From contig CALVHJ010000064.1 of the NCBI GenBank assembly GCA_944327425.1, positions 1 through 8,016 of the forward strand: a stretch of DNA of 8,016 nt. The letters are read 5' to 3'. This DNA comes from an uncultured Bacilli bacterium (GTDB lineage Bacteria > Bacillota_I > Bacilli_A > RF39 > UBA660). Positions 1 to 5,662 of the stretch are shown here, piece by piece. The translations under genes were made by a program, and so were the position numbers. Under the pieces are notes generated by a model. It did no database searches. It worked only from the letters and a program-made list of their open reading frames with translations, and had not been told where the DNA came from. How positions within the stretch are numbered: position 1 is the stretch's first letter; the number at the start of each line of letters is the position of its first letter.

Positions 1-23
1 CCGTCTTTTAATAAACCACAGTT

Positions 24-30
24 AGGAGGG
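24..30 (+). promoter_or_regulatory. Ribosome binding site that fixes the rplA TTG start
   Basis: AGGAGGG lies 6 bases before the TTG at 37-39. L1 proteins normally begin M(A)KKGKKY, which this TTG reproduces. No in-frame ATG lies nearby, so the TTG start is well supported. Bases 1-23 show nothing I can assign; they may be the gap after rplK, which lies outside the window. Confidence 0.85.
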
Positions 31-36
31 AATATT

Positions 37-735
37 TTGAAAAAACACGGTAAGAAATATGTGGAAGCATCAAAAAAAGTTGATAAGAATAAACTTTATA
101 GTGTTCTAGAAGCAGTTAGTTTAGTTAAAGAAACAAGTGTTACTAATTTTGATAGTACTGTTGAAGTTGCTATTAAATTGAATATTGATGCGAAAAAATC
201 TGATCAAAATTTAAGAGGAAGTTTTGTTTTACCAAATGGTACTGGTAAGAAGAAAAGAATTTTAGTTATTGCTAAAGGAGAAGCTGCTAATCAAGCAAGA
301 GAAGCTGGAGCAGACTATGTTGGCGATAAGGATATGATTGATAAGATTTCAAAAGAGAACTGGTTTCAATTTGATGTTATCGTTGCTACTCCAGAAATGA
401 TGCCTGAACTTGGTAAAATTGGTAAAGTTTTAGGTCCAAAAGGTTTGATGCCTAACCCTAAGACTGGTACTGTTACAACTGATGTTGTGAAAGCTATTGA
501 AGATATCAATAAGGGTATGGTAACTTATAAAAATGATGCTAATGGTAATATTCATACGATTATTGGTAAAGTATCATTTGATGATAAAAGTCTAGCAGAA
601 AATCTTAAATATGTAGTAGCAACTGTAGAAGCTGCTAAACCAGCTAGTGTTAAAGGTGTTTTTATTAATAGTATAACTATTACTAGTACTATGGGTCCTG
701 GTATTAAGTTAGATAAAAATTCTTTTGACATTTAA
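37..735 (+). CDS. rplA: 50S ribosomal protein L1
   Basis: Ribosomal protein L1 binds 23S rRNA at the mobile L1 stalk of the large subunit, next to the E site, where deacylated tRNA leaves. In the bacteria studied it also represses its own mRNA, usually through a site in the rplK leader, which would lie outside this window. The 232 residues match the family's usual length (about 230). The N-terminus (KKHGKKYVEA) and the core signature GPKGLMPNPKTGTV at residues 133-146 are typical. The C-terminal strand GVFINSITITSTMGPGIKLD at 207-226 is also typical. Translation starts at a TTG with a strong ribosome binding site. The last codons (Phe-Asp-Ile-stop) also contain the -35 box of the rplJ promoter. 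It is the first gene of an rplA-rplJ-rplL cluster. Identification is secure. Confidence 0.98.
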   Translation: MKKHGKKYVEASKKVDKNKLYSVLEAVSLVKETSVTNFDSTVEVAIKLNIDAKKSDQNLRGSFVLPNGTGKKKRILVIAKGEAANQAREAGADYVGDKDMIDKISKENWFQFDVIVATPEMMPELGKIGKVLGPKGLMPNPKTGTVTTDVVKAIEDINKGMVTYKNDANGNIHTIIGKVSFDDKSLAENLKYVVATVEAAKPASVKGVFINSITITSTMGPGIKLDKNSFDI

Positions 736-753
736 TGTAAGTTATAATATAAT
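725..753 (+). promoter_or_regulatory. Consensus sigma-A promoter for rplJ-rplL
   Basis: A perfect TTGACA (725-730) is followed after 17 bases by a perfect TATAAT (748-753). The -35 box lies inside the last sense codons of rplA. Transcription would start near 760, just before the L10 leader. rplJ-rplL can therefore be transcribed separately from rplA, while the leader attenuator would control both sources of transcript. Confidence 0.88.
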
Positions 754-765
754 ACAAGTATAAAA

Positions 766-860
766 AAGCGAACCGAAGACAGTAGGGAGGTAACTTTAAT
801 AATCCTACCGAGGGGAGTGCTTAAATCTTTTTAAGCTTCCCTAAAATGGAAGCTTTTTTA
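766..860 (+). promoter_or_regulatory. L10 leader (ribosomal protein autoregulatory attenuator)
   Basis: This 5' leader matches the L10_leader RNA family, bound by the L10(L12)4 complex for feedback control of rplJ-rplL. The conserved stem-loop is visible: CCGAAGACAGTAGG (773-786) faces CCTACCGAGG (804-813), with GTAGG (782-786) pairing CCTAC (804-808). An antiterminator can form between 811-825 and 830-842, pairing AGGGGA with TTTCCCT-type sequence and GCTTAAA (819-825) with TTTAAGC (830-836). It excludes the terminator, AAGCTTCC (833-840) with GGAAGCTT (848-855) and a T run. In Bacillus subtilis, binding of L10(L12)4 favours termination. The same logic is inferred here from the pairing. Confidence 0.9.
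833..859 (+). terminator. Attenuator terminator of the L10 leader
   Basis: The 8-bp perfect stem AAGCTTCC/GGAAGCTT (833-840 with 848-855) has a 7-base loop CTAAAAT. It is followed by T856-T859, extending the T run that begins in the stem. Its left arm is the same sequence needed by the antiterminator stem, so only one of the two structures can form. Confidence 0.87.
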
Positions 861-879
861 AATATATAAGGAGGAGAAT

Positions 880-1371
880 ATGGCAAGTAGCAAAATTCTA
901 GAATCTAAGAAGCAAATTGTTAGTGAGATAGAAGATAAGATTAAAGCAAGTGAATCTGTTATTTTGTTTGAATATCAAGGTCTTACTGTTTCAGAGATTA
1001 GCGAACTTAGAAGAAAACTTAGAGAAGCTAAAGGTGAAGTTAAAATCTATAAAAATACTCTTTTAAAAAGAGCTTTAGATGATTTAAAGATTGATCTTAA
1101 TGGTTTCTTAGAAGGACCAAATGCTATTATGTTTGGTACTGATTTATTAGAGCCAATTAAAGTTATTGCTGATTTTGCAAAAGATCATGATAAAATGAAA
1201 GTTCGTGTTGGTATCATCAATGGTGATGTTGCAGAATTAAGTGTAATTAATGAATATGCTTCTATTCCATCTTATGAAGGATTACTTACAATGCTTGCAG
1301 CTGGTATGATGGAACATGTAAGAAATTTAGCAATTGGTTTAAATATGTATGCCGAAAAATTAGAAAATTAG
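880..1371 (+). CDS. rplJ: 50S ribosomal protein L10
   Basis: L10 anchors the L7/L12 stalk to 23S rRNA and, with L12, forms the repressor that acts on its own leader. At 163 residues it is the usual length (about 165). The N-terminal rRNA-binding domain contains the typical LRRKLREAKGEVKIYKNTLL stretch near residues 43-62. The C-terminal helix that receives L12 dimers covers roughly residues 133-163 (YEGLLTMLAAGMMEHVRNLA and onward). The ATG is preceded by AGGAGGAG (869-876). rplL begins 18 bases after the TAG stop, so the two genes share a transcript. Identification is secure. Confidence 0.98.
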   Translation: MASSKILESKKQIVSEIEDKIKASESVILFEYQGLTVSEISELRRKLREAKGEVKIYKNTLLKRALDDLKIDLNGFLEGPNAIMFGTDLLEPIKVIADFAKDHDKMKVRVGIINGDVAELSVINEYASIPSYEGLLTMLAAGMMEHVRNLAIGLNMYAEKLEN

Positions 1372-1389
1372 AAAGGAATGTGAGTTAAA

Positions 1390-1755
1390 ATGGCAAAAAT
1401 TACAAAAGATGAATTTATTAGTGCTTTAAAAGAAATGACTATTCTTGAAGTAAAAGAATTAGTTGATGCAATGAAAGAAGAATTTGGAGTTGATCCTAGT
1501 GCTGTAGCTGTAGCTGCTGCTCCTGCTCAAGCAGAAGAAGCTGGTTCAGCTAATAAGACTGTAGTACTTAAGAGTGCTGGTGGAAATAAGATCGCTGTTA
1601 TTAAGATTATTAAAGAAATTACTGGTCTAGGACTTGTTGAGGCTAAAGGTATCGCTGATAATGGTGGTAACTTAAAGGAAAATATTCCTGCTGAAGAAGC
1701 TGAAGCACTAAAAGCACAATTAGAAGAAGCTGGCGCAGAAGTAGAATTAGTTTAA
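1390..1755 (+). CDS. rplL: 50S ribosomal protein L7/L12
   Basis: L7/L12 forms the flexible stalk dimers that recruit and stimulate translation GTPases (EF-Tu, EF-G, IF2). The 121 residues show the standard layout. There is an N-terminal dimerisation and L10-binding region (about 1-35), an Ala-rich hinge (about 38-53), and a C-terminal GTPase-interacting domain (about 56-121). The last contains the family hallmark KIAVIKIIKEITGLGLVEAK (residues 67-86). The usual KDLVDG stretch reads KGIADNGGN here, a mild divergence. It is co-transcribed with rplJ and followed directly by a terminator. The AAAGGA site (1372-1377) is rather far (12 bases) from the ATG; GTGAG at 1380-1384 is closer. L12 needs several copies per ribosome, which fits a strong dedicated promoter upstream. 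Confidence 0.98.
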   Translation: MAKITKDEFISALKEMTILEVKELVDAMKEEFGVDPSAVAVAAAPAQAEEAGSANKTVVLKSAGGNKIAVIKIIKEITGLGLVEAKGIADNGGNLKENIPAEEAEALKAQLEEAGAEVELV

Positions 1756-1763
1756 TAATTTAT

Positions 1764-1789
1764 AAGAGCTCAAAAACGGAGCTCTTTTT
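1764..1789 (+). terminator. Rho-independent terminator after rplL
   Basis: AAGAGCTC (1764-1771) pairs with GAGCTCTT (1779-1786) around the loop AAAAACG, and the T run continues to 1789. It begins 9 bases after the rplL stop and ends the ribosomal transcript. Confidence 0.9.
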
Positions 1790-1834
1790 GTGTGTAATTT
1801 GTTTATAGTTTGTGTTAAATTCATGATAAAATTA

Positions 1835-1863
1835 TTGCTTTTTTTAACTTTTATGGATATAAT
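1835..1863 (+). promoter_or_regulatory. Sigma-A promoter for the 89-residue membrane protein gene
   Basis: TTGCTT (1835-1840) is followed after 17 bases by TATAAT (1858-1863). It lies between the rplL terminator and the next start codon, as expected for an independent transcription unit. Confidence 0.7.
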
Positions 1864-1883
1864 TATGGTAGGGTGATATATTT

Positions 1884-2153
1884 ATGAAGTCTAAAGTTAC
1901 TAAGGGAGATATTATTAAAGTTATTGTTTTAGCACTTGTTATCATTTGGATTATTATATTTTTTATTGATTATTTTAGAGCTAGACAGTCTAAAACCCCA
2001 ATTTTTTGTATAAGTGAAGAAACTAAGGAATATGATGATGGAACTGTTTATTCATGTACGGGATTAGGTTATAAAATGTATAAATATGACCGGAGTAGCA
2101 TTAATGCCAGTATTGAATTTGGACCATTTTTTATTAAAGAGAGAACGGAGTAG
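1884..2153 (+). CDS. Small single-pass membrane protein, unknown function
   Basis: The product is 89 residues. It has a short basic N-terminus (MKSKVTKGD), one hydrophobic segment at about 10-29, and an outside tail of about 60 residues. That topology is inferred from the positive-inside rule. The tail has two cysteines (C42, C58) that could form a disulphide, and the stretch DGTVYSCTGLGYKMYKYDR ending in EFGPFF. From memory, GLGYK..KY followed by a Gly-Pro or Gly-Thr aromatic motif recurs in small secreted or membrane proteins of Bacillota whose function is unknown. AGGGTGA (1870-1876) precedes the ATG by 7 bases. It has its own promoter and is not clearly in an operon. It could be a lipoprotein-like or envelope-stress protein, but nothing here shows that. 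Confidence 0.8.
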   Translation: MKSKVTKGDIIKVIVLALVIIWIIIFFIDYFRARQSKTPIFCISEETKEYDDGTVYSCTGLGYKMYKYDRSSINASIEFGPFFIKERTE

Positions 2154-2164
2154 GTTCTTTTTTT
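2136..2164 (+). terminator. Possible weak terminator overlapping the stop of the preceding gene
   Basis: AGAAC (2142-2146) pairs with GTTCT (2154-2158). The stem can be lengthened by A-T and G-T pairs back to 2136, and it is followed by a run of T. The 7-base loop GGAGTAG includes the TAG stop. The stem is GC-poor, so read-through into the next gene is possible. Confidence 0.5.
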
Positions 2165-2174
2165 CTTTTTAGTG

Positions 2175-2183
2175 TGGTATAAT
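2175..2183 (+). promoter_or_regulatory. Extended -10 promoter for the pilin-like gene pair
   Basis: TGGTATAAT gives a TG motif one base before a perfect TATAAT (2178-2183). The -35 position (2155-2160, TTCTTT) matches poorly, as is common with an extended -10. A start near 2190 rules out the in-frame GTG at 2172 as the translation start. Confidence 0.7.
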
Positions 2184-2201
2184 ACTTGTGTGGTGATGAA
2201 A

Positions 2202-2600
2202 ATGCTTAATAAACATGGATGGGGTATTAGAGAAATGCTTTTATTATCAGGCATTTTACTTCTTTTTTTGATTATTGCTATTTATTATATTTATACATTA
2301 TATCAAGATTTAAATTTAGAAGTTACTTCAAATTATTATCATGACTTGGAAAATGATTTAGAAAATAATGCTAAAGTATACTTAAGTGATTATTATGATG
2401 GTGTCTTAAATAGTGAGGGCATTACTATTACTAGAAGTATACTTAGAACTTATGGACTTGATGTTAATTTGGTTGATAATGATAATAATGTTTGTAGTGG
2501 GTATGTTGTAGCTAGTAAGTCTCATGGTGAAGAGAATATTGAGGCATTTATATCTTGTCCAAATTATACAACAGATGGGTATGAAGAATGGAGAAATTAA
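2202..2600 (+). CDS. Pilin-like single-pass membrane protein with C-terminal cysteine module
   Basis: The product is 132 residues from the ATG at 2202, chosen because GGTGAT (2192-2197) precedes it and the promoter lies at 2175-2183; ATG 2196 is an alternative. The N-terminus has a short basic leader, then Gly6-Trp7 and Glu11, followed by a hydrophobic helix to about residue 34. Placing Glu at +5 after a Gly cleavage point is the hallmark of type IV prepilins, although Trp at +1 is unusual. A polar, acidic region (about 37-75) precedes the tail, where C98 and C119 are 20 residues apart and NYTTDGY follows. The next gene repeats this tail and overlaps by one base. The product is probably surface-exposed, and its function is unknown. 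No prepilin peptidase or assembly ATPase is present in the window. Confidence 0.78.
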   Translation: MLNKHGWGIREMLLLSGILLLFLIIAIYYIYTLYQDLNLEVTSNYYHDLENDLENNAKVYLSDYYDGVLNSEGITITRSILRTYGLDVNLVDNDNNVCSGYVVASKSHGEENIEAFISCPNYTTDGYEEWRN

Positions 2601-2968
2601 TGAAAAAGACAAAAGTTTTATTTGCTATATGGGCTATTATAGTAGTAGTTATTATTGTTTTGTTAACTGTTATGGGTTTTATACTTAAAGATCGAGCAGA
2701 AAAATATGGGGAATTAGAAGCAGAAATGGTTGATAGTGTAAAAAATTATGCTAAAGATAATTCGATATTTGATGATAATTTAAATGAAGCCTTAATTGAA
2801 GGAAAAACATTAATTGAAGGTGGTTATTTAGATTCTTTAGAAGTAAATAAAGATATATGTGAAGGATATGTAATAGTTAGAAATACTAATAATTCATATC
2901 TGTATGAACCTTTTATAAAATGTGATAAATATACAACAGATGGTTATTTAGAAGAAAAAGATCGGTAA
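2600..2968 (+). CDS. Small membrane protein sharing the C-x20-C-x2-YTTDGY module
   Basis: The product is 122 residues from the ATG at 2600, which overlaps the previous stop as TAATG; GGAG (2590-2593) sits 6 bases upstream. An in-frame ATG at 2588 would overlap more and lacks a comparable site. Basic MKKTK is followed by one membrane helix (about 6-29), then a charged region, then LIEGGYLDSLEV and the cysteine tail. C87 and C108 are exactly 20 residues apart, with CDKYTTDGY after the second, as in the preceding gene. It lacks the Gly/Glu+5 prepilin signature, so it looks like a membrane-anchored partner or diverged duplicate. Translation is probably coupled to the upstream gene. Its stop lies in the loop of a bidirectional terminator. 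Function is unknown. Confidence 0.8.
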   Translation: MKKTKVLFAIWAIIVVVIIVLLTVMGFILKDRAEKYGELEAEMVDSVKNYAKDNSIFDDNLNEALIEGKTLIEGGYLDSLEVNKDICEGYVIVRNTNNSYLYEPFIKCDKYTTDGYLEEKDR

Positions 2969-2980
2969 AATCCGATCTTT
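2957..2980. terminator. Bidirectional terminator between convergent genes
   Basis: AAAGATCGG (2957-2965) pairs perfectly with CCGATCTTT (2972-2980) around the loop TAAAAT. On the minus strand the stem is followed by TTTTTCTTC, a good U tract. On the plus strand the tract TTTATTCTGTT is weaker. The plus-strand stop TAA (2966-2968) is in the loop, and the minus-strand stop (2981-2979) overlaps the right arm. Confidence 0.85.
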
Positions 2981-5528
2981 ATTCTGTTCTTAAAGCTTCT
3001 ACTGGGTCTTTTTTGCTAGCCATTTTAGCCGGTATTAAACCAGCGATAACAGTTAATAAAATACTGATTATAACTAATATAATAGCTCCGCTTATAGGAA
3101 GCTTAGCAATAGATGATACGCCAGCTAAATTATTTATTATTAAGTTTATAGGAATATTTAATATAATAGTTACTAAAATACCAAGAATTCCAGCTGAGGC
3201 TCCAATAATTAGCGTTTCAGCATTAAATACTCTAGATATATCTTTTTTAGAGGCACCAATACTTCTTAATATGCCTATTTCTTTCGTTCTTTCTAAAACA
3301 GATATATAGGTAATAATACCTATCATTATAGATGAAACAACTAAAGATATACTAACAAAGCCCATTAAAACGTAGCTAATAATATCAATAATATTTGAAA
3401 CTCCACTCATCATTACTTCGATTATATCAGTATAACTAATCGCATTTTCTTCTGATGTATTATTATTGTATTCAGTGATTAAGTCTGCTAGAGCTTCTTT
3501 AGAATCAAAGTCTTTAGCATATATATTAATAGTACTTGGTTTATCTAAATCAACTATACCTAACTTTTCTAAATTAGATTCATAGGTTGCACTGGCATTC
3601 TCACCGTAATTTGCTAGAACTTCGGCCAATTCACTTGGCGATAGACTTGCTAAGTAAGCTTGTTCTTCTTTGCTTAAATTATTAATGTCAAATTCTTCAT
3701 CACTAAATTCCCTGTTGGTAAATACATTGATATTTTCATTATTTAATTGAGATTGCGCTATTTCACTTTTATTTATTTCGTTAATTACATATTCAGTTAA
3801 ATCAGAAGTATACCATATTCCTCCATAATTATTGGTAGTAATTGTTTCTTCTTTAGGTTTAATTATTCCTACTACTTCAATAGTTAAAGCGTCATTTAAA
3901 AGGTTTGTTACAAATTCTTCATTATTGCTATTATCTATCCAAAAATTTCCTTCTTTAGTATAATAATCAGTGTTTAATAATACTTTATATTTTAAATCAA
4001 GTAATTCTTCGTAAGTATAACTTAACTCTTTTAAGTTGCTAACTTCCTCACCATTTATCATAGCTTGATAGTTTGCTATTAATTCATCACTATCTAATAA
4101 TCCTATTGAATAAAGGGTATAATCACTAATATAATTGTTTTTATTTACTACTATTACTACTTCATTATAATTTTCTGGTAAGTGTCCTGCTAGAATGTCG
4201 TATTGATCATTAATTAAATCTTTGTTATCTAACATTTCATTAAAAGCATTATAGGAGCTAGAGCTACTGGAAAACATGCTTCCTATTTCATTCATTGAAC
4301 CGAATCCTAACTCATCTATGATTTGATCGGGATTCACCATTGTGTACGCATCCTCATTTTCTTTGTAAATGTTTAAATCTAAGTTATAGGAATACTCTAT
4401 GGCGTTGGCATATTCATTAAAGGTACTTTCATTTTCATTTATGTATGCCTTAAATGCTTCTAGGTTGTTTGATTTGGCACCACTACTCATAAGAGATAGC
4501 ATATCATTTGTAATATTCATGGAATGAATTAGGTTATCATTATAGTTTTCGTAAGTATTATCATTATCCATGGCAGTATTTAATAGTTCACCTGTATCCA
4601 TAGTTGTTTCCTCTAGAGTTATGGGATAGCTTGATAATGTGACTTCTTCAACGCGGTTAATATAGTTTTGCATTCCACTAGATAGAGATAGAATAAGAGC
4701 AATACCAATAATACCAATGGATCCGGCAAAAGCAGTTAATATAGATCTTCCTTTTTTGGTTAATAAATTATTCAAACTTAATGATAATGCTGTTTTAAAA
4801 GCCATATTAGTTTTACCGGTTTTTGGTTGTTCCTTTTTTTCTTCTAAGCCATTATAAGGCATTGAATCATCAGTTACTTTACCGTCTAAAAGTTTGATTA
4901 TTCTAGTTGAATATTTGTTTGCTAGGTCGGGATTATGAGTAACCATAATTACTAGTTTGGTCTTAGAAATTTCCTTTAAAAGTTCCATGATTTGGACACT
5001 TGTTTTCGTATCTAGAGCACCTGTTGGTTCATCTGCAAGTAAAATGTCAGGATTGCCAACTAAGGCTCTTGCTATGGCAACTCTTTGCATTTGACCGCCG
5101 CTCATTTGGTTTGGCTTCTTGTAAATTTGATCTTCTAGGCCAACATCTTTTAGGGCTTTTATAGCTCTTTTTCTTCTTTCAGATTTGCTTGTTCCAGCGA
5201 GTGTTAGAGCTAGTTCTACGTTTGCTAAAACGGTTTGATGGGGAATTAGGTTATAATTTTGAAAGACAAAACCAACACTATGATTACGATATGTATCCCA
5301 GTCTTTATCTTTAAAGTTTTTGGTAGATTTGCCATTAATAATTAAATCACCAGCTGTATATTGGTCTAAACCACCAATTATATTTAGAAGAGTTGTTTTA
5401 CCACACCCTGATGGACCTAAAATGCTTACAAACTCTGTTTCACGAAATTTTAAATCAATTCCTTTTAGAGCACTCACACTATTTGTACCACTTAAGTACT
5501 TTTTAGTTATCTTTTTTAATTCTAACAT
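2979..5528 (-). CDS. MacB-type ABC transporter, ATPase fused to FtsX-family permease
   Basis: The product is 849 residues from the ATG at 5528-5526, preceded by AAAGGA (5540-5535). The upstream ATG at 5555 lies at or before the predicted transcript start. The N-terminal LolD/MacB-type ATPase (about 1-225) has Walker A GPSGCGKTT (38-46), Q-loop Gln90, signature MSGGQMQR (142-149), Walker B ILLADEPTGALD (162-173) and H-loop His198. One helix (about 263-284) leads to a roughly 430-residue outside domain rich in Asn and acidic residues, with a six-Ser run. Three C-terminal helices (about 716-742, 771-796, 812-834) form the FtsX/MacB permease, with ERTKEIGILRSIGASKKDI between the first two. Members work as dimers driving work across the membrane (peptide or lipoprotein export, or signalling) rather than classic import. 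The substrate is unknown. No sensor kinase is adjacent, which argues against a Bce-type resistance module. Confidence 0.93.
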   Translation of the reverse strand: MLELKKITKKYLSGTNSVSALKGIDLKFRETEFVSILGPSGCGKTTLLNIIGGLDQYTAGDLIINGKSTKNFKDKDWDTYRNHSVGFVFQNYNLIPHQTVLANVELALTLAGTSKSERRKRAIKALKDVGLEDQIYKKPNQMSGGQMQRVAIARALVGNPDILLADEPTGALDTKTSVQIMELLKEISKTKLVIMVTHNPDLANKYSTRIIKLLDGKVTDDSMPYNGLEEKKEQPKTGKTNMAFKTALSLSLNNLLTKKGRSILTAFAGSIGIIGIALILSLSSGMQNYINRVEEVTLSSYPITLEETTMDTGELLNTAMDNDNTYENYNDNLIHSMNITNDMLSLMSSGAKSNNLEAFKAYINENESTFNEYANAIEYSYNLDLNIYKENEDAYTMVNPDQIIDELGFGSMNEIGSMFSSSSSSYNAFNEMLDNKDLINDQYDILAGHLPENYNEVVIVVNKNNYISDYTLYSIGLLDSDELIANYQAMINGEEVSNLKELSYTYEELLDLKYKVLLNTDYYTKEGNFWIDNSNNEEFVTNLLNDALTIEVVGIIKPKEETITTNNYGGIWYTSDLTEYVINEINKSEIAQSQLNNENINVFTNREFSDEEFDINNLSKEEQAYLASLSPSELAEVLANYGENASATYESNLEKLGIVDLDKPSTINIYAKDFDSKEALADLITEYNNNTSEENAISYTDIIEVMMSGVSNIIDIISYVLMGFVSISLVVSSIMIGIITYISVLERTKEIGILRSIGASKKDISRVFNAETLIIGASAGILGILVTIILNIPINLIINNLAGVSSIAKLPISGAIILVIISILLTVIAGLIPAKMASKKDPVEALRTE

Positions 5529-5558
5529 ATTTATTCCTTTCTTTTTAAGATACATATG

Positions 5559-5587
5559 ATTATATGATTTTTAAAGTAATTAGTCAA
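5559..5587 (-). promoter_or_regulatory. Sigma-A promoter for the ABC transporter gene
   Basis: Read on the minus strand, TTGACT (5587-5582) is followed after 17 bases by TATAAT (5564-5559). Transcription would start near 5552, which makes the ATG at 5528 the sensible translation start. Confidence 0.82.
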
Positions 5588-5611
5588 TTTAATTTTATTG
5601 GTTTTAGGTTA

Positions 5612-5640
5612 TTGTTATTTGTTTAATTATTCGTTATAAT
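5612..5640 (+). promoter_or_regulatory. Sigma-A promoter for the Fic gene
   Basis: TTGTTA (5612-5617) is followed after 17 bases by TATAAT (5635-5640). It is back to back with the ABC transporter promoter; 24 bases separate the two -35 boxes. The short AT-rich interval shows no convincing operator palindrome. Confidence 0.75.
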
Positions 5641-5662
5641 ATTGATAGAAAGGTTCGGTAAT

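Noticed and set aside
2069..2612. Minus-strand frames opposite the small membrane protein genes
   Set aside because: The plus-strand genes have promoters, ribosome binding sites and coupled starts; the minus-strand frames have none.
3013..3309. Plus-strand open frame inside the ABC transporter gene
   Set aside because: It lies antisense to the FtsX permease helices; its hydrophobic translation mirrors them and there is no ribosome binding site or promoter.
5320..5559. Plus-strand open frame opposite the ABC ATPase domain
   Set aside because: It is antisense to the Walker A region of a clearly real gene and lacks start signals.
5642..5662. TTG at 5642 as the Fic start
   Set aside because: It lies only 2 bases after the -10 box and has no ribosome binding site; ATG 5663 has AAAGG at a suitable distance.
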